The notes under the pieces were generated by a model that saw only the letters and a program-made list of their open reading frames with translations, made no database searches and was not told the DNA's origin. Source: Deltaproteobacteria bacterium (lineage in GTDB: Bacteria; Desulfobacterota; Desulfobacteria; Desulfobacterales; JAUVKB01). Taken from it: DNA of 11,349 bases. The stretch spans positions 1 through 11,349 of the forward strand of contig JAUVKB010000052.1 in NCBI GenBank assembly GCA_030596405.1, given 5' to 3'. The translations under genes and the position numbers were made by a program. Of this stretch, positions 1-7,252 are shown one piece after another; position 1 is the first letter of the stretch, and the number at the start of each line of letters is the position of its first letter.

Positions 1-231
1 GGCCTTTTTGCCCAATATCTGCGTTATGCGAAAAAAATAATCCTCGAAATACTCAATGTATTCCTGCGGTTATTTTTTTCGCATGCCTTGATCTTGAACA
101 AAAATTCTCATTTCTGGATGGACACTACCTAAAAACAAAGCCAAAGCGGTTTCATTTTTATATTTATTCCAAAGCATGGTTTTGGTTAAATCTCGGTTCG
201 TATAAAACGTAACGGTAATTAGAGAATATTA
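1..231 (-). other. Open frame through the left-edge repeat, interrupted by one stop
   Basis: On the minus strand the frame opens after a stop at 229-231 and runs to the window edge with one in-frame TAA at 70-72. An ATG at 177-175 would give a 35-residue peptide (MLWNKYKNETALALFLGSVH, then residues up to a final MRKK). After the stop the same frame continues with EYIEYFEDYFFRITQILGKK and leaves the window. The frame resembles protein and may be a relic of an element-encoded ORF, or a repeat that happens to be open. No ribosome binding site of note precedes the ATG. It starts directly beyond the stop of the 234-668 gene. Function is unknown; coding status is doubtful. Confidence 0.25.
26..84. 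repeat. Perfect 15-bp inverted repeat in a probable dispersed extragenic repeat
   Basis: Bases 26-40 (ATGCGAAAAAAATAA) and 70-84 (TTATTTTTTTCGCAT) are exact reverse complements, separated by 29 bases. The spacer holds a smaller inverted repeat, AATAC (48-52) and GTATT (58-62), around a 5-base centre, so the block could fold as a long AT-rich hairpin with an inner stem-loop. The wider block (about 1-178) resembles an intergenic repeat I recall from Desulfobacterales genomes; that is memory, not a search. There is no T-run of terminator type after the stem other than the one inside the arm. It could be a miniature mobile element or a REP-like repeat. Confidence 0.6.
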
Positions 232-233
232 TA

Positions 234-668
234 TTAGAAAGCCCCCAGCTGACACGCCGTTATCTTTATGTTCAGGGTTTCACAGGCGCCGCTTATTGCC
301 ATTTTACCGATTTTAAACCGGCTGGCTATATCCCAGGCTTTCTTGCACGGCAGTTTCCCGTCAACCAGTCCATTGTTGATGGCATCTGTCAAATCCTTAT
401 TAATATTTTCCTGAGGTCTTACCTTTTTTTTATGTGGCTTATAGCCAAACAGACCAAGCTGGCATTTAATAATTTTAATATCAAGCAGGTCTGCGGTTTC
501 CCCGATTTTAGCAACTGAAACCTTTAAAAATCTTGAAATTTCAAATGCAACGGCGCAGGGAATTTTGCCGTTTTTTGCATGCTTTACAACTTCATCCTTA
601 ATTAAAGGGTCTGTTTTTTTCTCGGATCCGCACTCTATTTCAGAACGGTTTTTTTTATAATATACCAT
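234..668 (-). CDS. Hypothetical protein made of two 50-residue Cys-containing HTH-like repeats
   Basis: This 144-residue protein is not one I can name. Residues 25-74 and 95-144 are two copies of the same 50-residue module with no gap between them in alignment: GK(I/L)PC, then an A-x-x-I helix, a helix ending L-(D/N)-I-K-I, and a closing C-Q-L-G-x-F. Each copy has two Cys at equal spacing (Cys38/Cys69 and Cys108/Cys139). The helical pattern suggests a small helix-turn-helix fold, so DNA binding is possible, and paired Cys could bind metal or form a disulfide; both are inference. The N-terminus is basic and polar, with no signal peptide or membrane segment. The start ATG (668-666) is preceded by AAAGGTG at a good distance. 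It is divergent from ispG and has no partner gene in the window. I recall single-module relatives in deltaproteobacteria but cannot confirm that. Confidence 0.75.
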   Translation of the reverse strand: MVYYKKNRSEIECGSEKKTDPLIKDEVVKHAKNGKIPCAVAFEISRFLKVSVAKIGETADLLDIKIIKCQLGLFGYKPHKKKVRPQENINKDLTDAINNGLVDGKLPCKKAWDIASRFKIGKMAISGACETLNIKITACQLGAF

Positions 669-702
669 TATTAAACACCTTTCATTATTATCAGTTTATC
701 CT

Positions 703-715
703 GCAAATTGTTTGC
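703..715. promoter_or_regulatory. Candidate operator palindrome upstream of the repeat-protein gene
   Basis: GCAAA (703-707) and TTTGC (711-715) form a perfect inverted repeat around TTG, 35 to 47 bases upstream of the minus-strand start at 668. It lies in the 242-base spacer between the divergent 234-668 gene and ispG. Because the downstream gene product looks HTH-like, autoregulation is conceivable, but a 5-bp arm in AT-rich DNA is weak evidence. I found no convincing -35/-10 pair for either gene in the rest of the spacer (669-910). Confidence 0.15.
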
Positions 716-910
716 CATATCTCACAAAAAAGATCTTATAAAAAGCAATTACAAAACCTTAAGACACTGCCTGGCCAACGCATTTATCCTTTAATAAGCT
801 GCTATTTCACTTGAATAAAGGCAAACTGTCTGTTAAAAATATTATAAACACTTAGGAACGGAAATCAAACAAACTGGTCAATGTTTTGCTTAGATTCAGG
901 TTGGTGTTTT

Positions 911-1972
911 ATGCCTTTTTTTATAAAACGGAAAAAAACTCGTCAAATAATGGTTGGAAATGTTCTGATTGGCGGAGCAGCTCCTATAGCCGTCCAGTCG
1001 ATGACCAATACATTCACCCATGATATTTCGGCGACTGTCTTACAAATAAAAGGTTTGGAAAAAGCAGGGTGTGAAATCGTAAGGGTGGCTGTACCGGATA
1101 AAGAGGCTGCCGAAGCTATTTCGAAAATTAAAAAAAAAATTTCTGTTCCGCTGATTGCGGACATACATTTTGATTACCGCCTGGCAATAGCTTCTGTAAA
1201 AGCAGGCGCTGACGGGTTGAGGTTAAATCCTGGAAATATCGGAAGTAGAAAAAAAATCAAGGCCGTCGTCGACTGCGCAAAGGAACATGATATTTCTATA
1301 CGAATCGGGGTGAATTCAGGGTCTCTTGAAAAGGATCTTTTAAAAAAATATAACGGCGCAAGCGCGGAAGCCATGGTCGAAAGCGCCGTTCGTCATGTTG
1401 AGTTATTACAGTCTCTCGATTTTTCCAGGATAAAAATTTCAATAAAGGCATCTGATGTAAATCGCACTCTAAATGCATACAGGCTTCTTTCTTCAAAGAC
1501 CGATCTTCCGCTGCATGTAGGCGTGACAGAGGCGGGTGGATTATATTCAGGAATTGTAAAGTCCTCTTTAGGTATCGGGATGCTTCTGGCGGAAGGTATC
1601 GGTGATACAATTCGGGTCTCTTTGACACGTGATCCGGTTGAGGAGGTACGTGTTGGTTACGAAATCCTTAAAGCGCTGGAAATTCGCAGGCGCGGGCCCG
1701 ACATAATATCGTGTCCCACCTGCGGCCGTTGTAAAATAGATCTGTTCGATATTGTCAAGCAGGTTGAAGAAGCGCTGATTTCAAATCTTTTGCCGATTAA
1801 AATTGCTATTATGGGCTGTATCGTAAACGGACCGGGAGAAGCCAAGGAGGCCGATATCGGTATTGCAGGCGGTGACGGCACAGGGATTCTTTTTAAAAAG
1901 GGAAAGGTAATCGATACCTTTCCTCAGGACAAACTGGTTGAGGTTTTATTAAAAGAGGTTGATAAACTATAA
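911..1972 (+). CDS. ispG: 4-hydroxy-3-methylbut-2-en-1-yl diphosphate synthase (IspG/GcpE)
   Basis: IspG is a [4Fe-4S] enzyme that reductively converts 2-C-methyl-D-erythritol 2,4-cyclodiphosphate to HMBPP, the second-last step of the MEP isoprenoid pathway, in the cytoplasm. The protein has the family opening K-T-R-Q-I-M-V-G-N-V followed by V-Q-S-M-T-N-T, a TIM-barrel body (ADIHFDYRLA, LRLNPGNIG, RIGVNSGSLE), and the cluster-binding C-terminal domain. With the 911 start the ligands are Cys268 and Cys271 (CPTCGRC) and Cys303 (MGCIVNGPGE), with Glu310 nearby; this matches the E. coli pattern C270/C273/C305/E312. The 353-residue length is usual for the short bacterial form. The start at 911 is chosen because the frame upstream (from ATG 881) adds ten residues foreign to the family and has no ribosome site, while CAGG at 897-900 lies 10 bases before 911. 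It is first in a run with proS and rel. Confidence 0.97.
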   Translation: MPFFIKRKKTRQIMVGNVLIGGAAPIAVQSMTNTFTHDISATVLQIKGLEKAGCEIVRVAVPDKEAAEAISKIKKKISVPLIADIHFDYRLAIASVKAGADGLRLNPGNIGSRKKIKAVVDCAKEHDISIRIGVNSGSLEKDLLKKYNGASAEAMVESAVRHVELLQSLDFSRIKISIKASDVNRTLNAYRLLSSKTDLPLHVGVTEAGGLYSGIVKSSLGIGMLLAEGIGDTIRVSLTRDPVEEVRVGYEILKALEIRRRGPDIISCPTCGRCKIDLFDIVKQVEEALISNLLPIKIAIMGCIVNGPGEAKEADIGIAGGDGTGILFKKGKVIDTFPQDKLVEVLLKEVDKL

Positions 1973-2030
1973 ATATCAGTCTTTTTTTATATGGTTTTTT
2001 ACTGCGGGCTCTTTGTAAACAGGAAATATT

Positions 2031-3551
2031 ATGGGAAAACACGAAAAAACTGCAATAACACCGACAAGAGCGGAAAATTATCCGGAATGGTATCAGCAGG
2101 TGGTCAAAGCTTCAGATATGGCTGAAAAATCACCGGTCAGAGGATGTATGGTAATAAAACCATGGGGATATGCCTTGTGGGAGAATATAACCGATGTTCT
2201 TGACGATATGTTTAAAACAACAGGGATAAAAAATGCCTATTTTCCTCTTTTTATCCCTCTTTCATTCCTTGAAAAAGAAGCTGAACATGTGGAAGGTTTT
2301 GCAAAGGAATGCGCTGTCGTCACGCACCACAAGCTTGAAAAAGACAATAACGGCTCTCTTGTCCCGGCAGGAGAACTGCAAGAGCCCCTGATTGTGCGCC
2401 CGACTTCGGAAACGATAATTGGAGATTCGTTTTCAAAGTGGGTGGACAGTTACCGTGATCTTCCTCTGCTTATAAACCAGTGGGCCAATGTGGTCAGGTG
2501 GGAGATGCGGACCCGAATATTTTTAAGAACCAGTGAATTTTTGTGGCAGGAAGGGCATACAGCTCACGCTACAAAAGAAGAGGCTGTTAAGCGGTCTCAA
2601 ATGATGCTGGATATTTATGCCGAACTTGTCGAAAAATATCTGGCCATACCGGTTATCCGGGGCTCAAAAACAGAAGCGGAAAGATTTCCCGGAGCTGTTG
2701 AGACCTTGTGTATAGAGGCTTTAATGCAGGACAGAAAATCTCTGCAGGCCGGCACGTCACATTTTTTGGGACAAAACTTTGCAAGGGCGTCTGAAATCAA
2801 GTTTCAATCCGATAAAGAAGCAGAGGAATATGACTGGACGAGTTCATGGGGCGTATCCACAAGACTTATCGGAGGGCTCATTATGACCCACGGAGATGAT
2901 GACGGCATTATACTGCCGCCGAGAATAGCTTCTTCTCATGTGGTTTTAATACCTATTTATAGAACGCCCGATGAAAAATTAAAGGTTATGGAGTTTGTTG
3001 AAAACCTGGCAAATGAATTAAAAAATATATTTTACCATCATAAAAGAATCGGTGTTGAGATCGATGCCAGAGAGATTGGCGGCGCCAGGGGATGGGACTG
3101 GATCAAAAAAGGGATACCTGTTCGAGTTGAAATCGGTCCAAGAGATATTGCAAAAGATTCGGTATATGTTGGAAGAAGAGACAAAAAGCATAAAGATAAA
3201 GAATCTATGACAAGGGATGTTTTTGTTGGAAAAATAACAAACGTCCTGGATAACATTCAAGAAACCCTTTTTAAGCGCGCTTTTTTATTTTTAAAAGAAC
3301 ATACGGTAATAATAGATGAAAACAAGGAATTCTATGATTTTTTTACGCCCGCAAGTATAGAAAAACCCGAAATTCACGGTGGCTTTGCACTGTCTCACTG
3401 GTGCGGATCAAATGAGTGTGAGTCTAAAATTAAAGATGATCTTAAAGTTACTATACGATGCATTCCGTTTGACGGTGAAGCTGAAAGGGGAGCGTGTGTC
3501 TGCTGTTCCAAGCCGAGCGATAAGAGGGTTGTTTTTGCGAAAGCTTATTGA
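2031..3551 (+). CDS. proS: Prolyl-tRNA synthetase, archaeal/eukaryotic (ProS type 3) form
   Basis: This class II aminoacyl-tRNA synthetase charges tRNA-Pro with proline. Visible signatures are the RPTSE loop (residues 123-127), motif 2 around RWEMRTR and WQEGHT (156-177), and motif 3 around THGDDDG and LPPRIA (286-300). Only about 100 residues separate motifs 2 and 3, so the large INS editing insertion of ordinary bacterial ProRS is absent. The C-terminus instead carries the zinc-binding extension of the archaeal/eukaryotic/Thermus form: Cys458-x4-Cys463-x25-Cys489-x2-Cys492, ending in the characteristic terminal Tyr (AKAY). The 506-residue length fits that class. Without INS, hydrolysis of Ala-tRNA-Pro would need a separate trans-editing protein, which is not in this window. 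The start ATG follows CAGGAAATATT. It lies 58 bases after ispG and 54 before rel, probably in one transcript. Confidence 0.97.
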   Translation: MGKHEKTAITPTRAENYPEWYQQVVKASDMAEKSPVRGCMVIKPWGYALWENITDVLDDMFKTTGIKNAYFPLFIPLSFLEKEAEHVEGFAKECAVVTHHKLEKDNNGSLVPAGELQEPLIVRPTSETIIGDSFSKWVDSYRDLPLLINQWANVVRWEMRTRIFLRTSEFLWQEGHTAHATKEEAVKRSQMMLDIYAELVEKYLAIPVIRGSKTEAERFPGAVETLCIEALMQDRKSLQAGTSHFLGQNFARASEIKFQSDKEAEEYDWTSSWGVSTRLIGGLIMTHGDDDGIILPPRIASSHVVLIPIYRTPDEKLKVMEFVENLANELKNIFYHHKRIGVEIDAREIGGARGWDWIKKGIPVRVEIGPRDIAKDSVYVGRRDKKHKDKESMTRDVFVGKITNVLDNIQETLFKRAFLFLKEHTVIIDENKEFYDFFTPASIEKPEIHGGFALSHWCGSNECESKIKDDLKVTIRCIPFDGEAERGACVCCSKPSDKRVVFAKAY

Positions 3552-3605
3552 TAATCCCGCATTTTTTTATTTTGTTTTACCGGAAAGACCAGCGGTTAAG
3601 AGTAA

Positions 3606-5759
3606 ATGATCCGTATTAATGACATAATTGATAAAATCACCGAATATAATCCGGATGCTGATATAGATCTCATCGATCGGGCTTATATTTATTCAGCAAG
3701 GGTTCATGACGGGCAGGTTCGCTTGTCAGGCGAGCCTTACCTTTCTCATCCGCTTGAAGTCGCCAATATTTTGGCGGAAAACATGAAACTTGATGTGGTT
3801 AGTATTGCAGCGGGTCTTTTGCATGACGTTATAGAAGATACCCATTCAACCCCGGAAGAGGTAAAAGAAATTTTCGGACCGGAAGTTTTACATATTGTCT
3901 CCGGGGTGACTAAATTAAGCTCTTTAACCTTTAACAGTTCACAGGCTCGTCAGGCAGAAAGCATCAGAAGAATGTTTCTTGCCATGGCAGATGATATACG
4001 GGTTGTCTTAATCAAGCTTACCGACCGGCTTCATAACATGAGGACTCTGCAGTTTCACAAGACGGAACAAAGAAAGAAAGAAATATCTCAGGAAACTCTT
4101 GACATATATGCGCCGATTGCCGCTCGACTCGGTATTTATTGGATAAAAAAAGAACTTGAAGATACCGCGTTTATGTATCTTTATCCTGAAGAACACTCTA
4201 ACATAAAAGATCTTGTCAGCGGGGATAAAGAAAAACGTGAAGAATATGTTGAACTGGTAAAAAAACAGATCAAAAAAACGATGGGAGAAAACAATTTAAA
4301 ATGCGAGGTGCTCGGAAGATACAAGTCTTTTTACAGTATATATAAAAAGATGACCACCCAGAATTTGGAGTTTAAAGATGTTTACGATATTATTGCTTTC
4401 AGGATTATACTCGACACAGTGCCCCAGTGTTATGAGGCATTGGGCATAATTCATTCCCTGTGGAAACCGATTGATAAAAAATTTAAAGATTATATAGGTT
4501 TTCCAAAGCCGAACATGTACCAGGCGTTACACACGTCGGTTATCGGGCCTTCGGGTGAACGGATCGAGTTGCAAATCAGGACACGGGAAATGGATAAAGT
4601 TGCCAAAGCAGGCATTGCTGCTCACTGGAGCTACAAAGAGGGTAAGAGCATAGATGAAAACATAAGCAAAACATTTGCATGGATTCAGAATGTTGTTGAG
4701 AATCAGGAAAACTTCATGAATCCTGATGAATTTCTTGAAAACGTCCGCATCGATCTTTTTCCTGATGAAGTTTATGTTTTTACACCGCGCGGTGAAATAA
4801 AAAATCTTCCAAAAGGCGCCACACCGGTCGATTTTGCCTATCTAATCCATACTGAAGTGGGAAACCAGTGTAGCGGAGCAAAAGTGAACGAGCGCATAGT
4901 CCCTTTAAATTATGAATTAAAAACAGGTGACAGGCTTAAAATCCTAACAACAAAAAATCATCATCCCAGTAAAGACTGGCTTAATTTTGTCAAAACGGTT
5001 AAAGCCCGTTCCAGGATAAGGCAATGGATCAAGACTCAGGAAACGGAGCGGAGCATTACCCTTGGAAGGGAGATGTGTGAAAAGACTTTTCGCAAGAACG
5101 ACCTTAATTTTAATGCTATTATAAAATCGGAAACCATGGCAAAGGTGGTGGAACATTTCGGTTTTAAGAGTATTGATGACCTGATTGCAAACGTCGGTTA
5201 CGGCAAGATTACTCCCTTACAGGTAGTAAGAAAATTTATTTCAAAACCCGATTCTATAGACAAGCAAAAATCTTTAATAAACAAAATTGTTGGTAGAGTC
5301 CGAAAGAAGAAACCGAAGACGGGGGTAATTGTAAAAGGGGTCGATGATATCCTTATTAAGTTTGGCAAGTGCTGCCAGCCTGTCCCCGGAGATCCTATAA
5401 CAGGTTATATCACGCAAGGTTATGGCGTTACCGTCCACCGTACCAGTTGTGTAAATGCCTTAAAAATGAACCCGGAAAGACAGATTGATGTGGAATGGAA
5501 TAAGGAGGTTTTTTCAGAAACATATCCTGTAAAAATATGTATTACCTCTTACGACAGGGTCGGTTTGCTTGCTGATATTGCATCTAATATAAGTAAAAAC
5601 AGAGCAAACATTCTTTCCGTTAGTTCAAAAATTCAAGCAAACAGTCTCGTCAACTGTTTGCTTACCATATCTGTAACGGACACAAAGCATTTAAAAAAAG
5701 TTTTGTCGGATATTAAAAAGGTAAAACGTATTTTTGAAGCAAAACGGTTAAAGGATTAG
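3606..5759 (+). CDS. rel: Bifunctional (p)ppGpp synthetase/hydrolase of the Rel/SpoT family
   Basis: This 717-residue protein makes and degrades the stringent-response alarmone ppGpp. Domains in order: an HD hydrolase with all metal-site residues (His48, His73-Asp74, Asp140 in KLTDRLHNM); a synthetase domain with R238-Y-K-S-F-Y-S-I and E321-L-Q-I-R-T; TGS (about 386-448); a zinc-finger-like CC...H...C region (Cys589, Cys590, His611, Cys615); and a C-terminal ACT domain (about 640-717). The charge motif at 292-295 is KFKD, a conservative variant of the RxKD motif of bifunctional enzymes, not the ExDD of RelA-only synthetases. Intact HD residues argue for real hydrolase activity. The start ATG at 3606 gives the expected N-terminus; the upstream AAGAG is a weak ribosome site. 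It follows proS and ends 9 bases from the convergent rpmB stop. The symbol could equally be relA or spoT by local convention. Confidence 0.96.
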   Translation: MIRINDIIDKITEYNPDADIDLIDRAYIYSARVHDGQVRLSGEPYLSHPLEVANILAENMKLDVVSIAAGLLHDVIEDTHSTPEEVKEIFGPEVLHIVSGVTKLSSLTFNSSQARQAESIRRMFLAMADDIRVVLIKLTDRLHNMRTLQFHKTEQRKKEISQETLDIYAPIAARLGIYWIKKELEDTAFMYLYPEEHSNIKDLVSGDKEKREEYVELVKKQIKKTMGENNLKCEVLGRYKSFYSIYKKMTTQNLEFKDVYDIIAFRIILDTVPQCYEALGIIHSLWKPIDKKFKDYIGFPKPNMYQALHTSVIGPSGERIELQIRTREMDKVAKAGIAAHWSYKEGKSIDENISKTFAWIQNVVENQENFMNPDEFLENVRIDLFPDEVYVFTPRGEIKNLPKGATPVDFAYLIHTEVGNQCSGAKVNERIVPLNYELKTGDRLKILTTKNHHPSKDWLNFVKTVKARSRIRQWIKTQETERSITLGREMCEKTFRKNDLNFNAIIKSETMAKVVEHFGFKSIDDLIANVGYGKITPLQVVRKFISKPDSIDKQKSLINKIVGRVRKKKPKTGVIVKGVDDILIKFGKCCQPVPGDPITGYITQGYGVTVHRTSCVNALKMNPERQIDVEWNKEVFSETYPVKICITSYDRVGLLADIASNISKNRANILSVSSKIQANSLVNCLLTISVTDTKHLKKVLSDIKKVKRIFEAKRLKD

Positions 5760-5768
5760 AAGCCGGCC

Positions 5769-5960
5769 TTATGCTGCTTTTACAACAAAACCTGATTTAA
5801 TACACTTGGTGCAGACAACCATCTTTTTAACCCTTCCGTTGTTTAATGCCCGAACATGCTGAAGGTTAGGACGAAAACGACGTTTTGTCAAATTGTGGGC
5901 ATGGCTCACATTGTTTCCTGTAAGAGGTTTTTTTCCGCATATTTCACACATTCTAGACAT
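5769..5960 (-). CDS. rpmB: 50S ribosomal protein L28
   Basis: L28 is a small structural protein of the large ribosomal subunit. The 63-residue sequence has the family opening M-x-x-x-C-E-I-C-G-K, the basic core NLTKRRFRPNLQ, and a closing V-V-C-T-K-C-I-K-S-G. Cys5, Cys8, Cys50 and Cys53 make the zinc-binding (C+) form of the protein; many bacteria have Cys-free versions. GGAGAG lies at a good distance before the start ATG. It is convergent with rel, 9 bases apart stop to stop, with no obvious bidirectional terminator. A separate promoter upstream (5986-6012) indicates it is transcribed independently of the DUF523 gene behind it. Confidence 0.97.
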   Translation of the reverse strand: MSRMCEICGKKPLTGNNVSHAHNLTKRRFRPNLQHVRALNNGRVKKMVVCTKCIKSGFVVKAA

Positions 5961-5985
5961 GGTTATCTCTCCAAAATAACTTAAA

Positions 5986-6012
5986 ATTATAATACCTGAA
6001 AAATGATCTCAA
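5986..6012 (-). promoter_or_regulatory. Probable sigma-70 promoter of rpmB
   Basis: Read on the minus strand, TTGAGA (6012-6007) and a perfect TATAAT (5991-5986) are separated by 15 bases. The -10 box lies 25 bases before the rpmB start, leaving room for a short leader with the GGAGAG ribosome site. The spacing is shorter than the ideal 17, so the -35 assignment is less certain than the -10. Confidence 0.55.
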
Positions 6013-6076
6013 GTACGCAATATAAATGAAACGCTTTTCCCCGAGCCAATATACTTTAAAACAATTACTGTGCCAA

Positions 6077-6103
6077 CAGGCAATACACTAAAATATTTGC
6101 CTG
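6077..6103. repeat. Inverted repeat between the DUF523 gene and rpmB
   Basis: CAGGCAA (6077-6083) and TTGCCTG (6097-6103) are exact reverse complements around a 13-base AT-rich centre. The element begins 26 bases beyond the stop of the minus-strand DUF523 gene, so it might help end that transcript, but no T-run follows it in that direction, so it is not a standard intrinsic terminator. It could also be a protein-binding site upstream of the rpmB promoter. Confidence 0.3.
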
Positions 6104-6128
6104 CGCAAAGTGTTTTTTGCCCGTTTTT

Positions 6129-6590
6129 TTATCCGATCGATTTCACCTTTATTTTTTCCCGCATTAAAAGCGCCGCCGTAACTCCGGTAATACGACCGGC
6201 AATAAAATTTGTTTCAGCTCTTTTATCTGTCCCTGCACACAACCGCGCACATGTACCTGCTCCACAGGAAGGGCTTTTTCCTTTTAAATAGCATAAAGTT
6301 ATATTATTTTTTCTTATCTTATATAAAGCTGCGTGGGCACCTTTAAGAAAAGCTTTTGTATTATCAATTCCATAAATAGATACTACTTTTGCCTTTCCAT
6401 CCAACACATCAAAACCGTCACCGCCCAAAAGATTAGACGGATATCTTGGGGTTGGCAAACCCCCTAACTGTTCCGGACAAATCGGCATAATTTCATCCGA
6501 TTCCAACACCTCTAAAAGACATCTATTTTTTTTATTTTTCCCATCATACCTGCACATATAACCAAGAAGACAGGCGCTGACAGCTATCAT
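6129..6590 (-). CDS. DUF523 family protein
   Basis: The 153-residue sequence matches the conserved DUF523 pattern: opening V-S-A-C-L-L-G, then C-R-Y-D-G, I-C-P-E-Q-L-G-G-L-P-T-P-R, a middle helix with KGAHAAL, S-P-S-C-G, and a C-terminal GVTAALL. The biochemical role of the family is not established to my knowledge. Eight Cys (7, 13, 24, 38, 100, 109, 114, 118), several in family-conserved places, suggest metal or cluster binding; that is inference. No signal peptide is present, so it is likely cytoplasmic. Its ATG overlaps the bamD stop by 4 bases (ATGA), pointing to translational coupling. It is the last gene of the trxA-trxB-bamD run. Confidence 0.92.
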   Translation of the reverse strand: MIAVSACLLGYMCRYDGKNKKNRCLLEVLESDEIMPICPEQLGGLPTPRYPSNLLGGDGFDVLDGKAKVVSIYGIDNTKAFLKGAHAALYKIRKNNITLCYLKGKSPSCGAGTCARLCAGTDKRAETNFIAGRITGVTAALLMREKIKVKSIG

Positions 6591-7249
6591 TTTTTCTCTT
6601 TATTTTTTGTCATTGACACTTCGCATAAAGCGATATAATGCAAAGCCTTCCGGTGAACACCAAGATCAGGATAATTAAGAAGAATCGATTTAAAACGGTA
6701 TAAGGCGGCTTTATAATGTTTAGTTTTATAATAGTACTGCCCCACATAAAATTCATGGCCTGCCAAACTCTTCAGACATTTTTTTATATGTTTCTTCGCT
6801 CTTGTTGAATTTTCATTTTCAGGAAACTGTTTTATGAACCTTCTAAATGTAAAAAGCGCTTTCTGGGTTGATATCTGATCCCTGTCAACGGAATCCATCT
6901 GATCAAAAAAACAAAGTCCGATCTGGTAAACGACGTAAGGTATTGCCTCATTGTTGGGGTGAAGATTTTCAAAAGATTCATATGCGGCAACAGCCTCGTC
7001 ATAGTGTTTCAATTTATAGTTGGCATCGGCAATTTTAAGTTCTGCAAGAATTGCATATTTACTGAAAGGATACCAGTCTTTCAATGTTTCAAAAGATTCA
7101 ATCGAACTTATATAATTTCTCTTTTGATACTGTTTTATCCCATCATTAATTAGCTCTTGAGCGGTCTTTTCCACTCTTTTATCAATAACCGAGCTGCAAC
7201 CCAAACAGAAAAATAAAAGGACAATACATAAATATAAAGTGCGTCTCAT
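6587..7249 (-). CDS. bamD: Outer membrane assembly lipoprotein BamD (YfiO family)
   Basis: BamD is the essential TPR lipoprotein of the BAM complex that inserts beta-barrel proteins into the outer membrane. The 220-residue protein starts with a basic MRR, a hydrophobic segment and a lipobox ending L-G-Cys18, with Ser19 at +2, consistent with outer-membrane sorting. Mature TPR-type helices follow from about residue 31, with F-E-x-L and Y-x-x-A-x-x-x-Y patterns, the family hallmark DSVDRDQ (119-125), and LAGHEFYVGQYYYK near 162-175. It is slightly shorter than E. coli BamD. The position -3 to the lipid Cys is Cys15, an uncommon lipobox residue. It starts 3 bases after trxB and overlaps the DUF523 gene by 4, so it is probably co-translated with them. 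Its presence shows a diderm cell. Confidence 0.93.
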   Translation of the reverse strand: MRRTLYLCIVLLFFCLGCSSVIDKRVEKTAQELINDGIKQYQKRNYISSIESFETLKDWYPFSKYAILAELKIADANYKLKHYDEAVAAYESFENLHPNNEAIPYVVYQIGLCFFDQMDSVDRDQISTQKALFTFRRFIKQFPENENSTRAKKHIKKCLKSLAGHEFYVGQYYYKTKHYKAALYRFKSILLNYPDLGVHRKALHYIALCEVSMTKNKEKK

Positions 7250-7252
7250 TTT

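Noticed and set aside
811..848. Possible ispG promoter (TTGAAT with downstream TATTAT/TATAAA)
   Set aside because: The boxes are 23 or more bases apart, outside the usable range, and no better pair was found.
881..910. Upstream ATG start for ispG adding ten residues
   Set aside because: The added residues MFCLDSGWCF do not fit the IspG N-terminus and no ribosome site precedes the ATG; the ATG at 911 has CAGG at a workable distance.
3018..3260. Antisense ORFs inside proS
   Set aside because: Two overlapping minus-strand frames inside a strongly conserved synthetase gene; typical shadows.
5755..5775. Bidirectional terminator between rel and rpmB
   Set aside because: AAGCCGGCCTT is nearly symmetric but too short, and no T-run of terminator type flanks it on either strand.
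6070..6291. Plus-strand ORF over the DUF523 gene end
   Set aside because: Antisense shadow of the well-supported DUF523 coding sequence with no ribosome site or family match.
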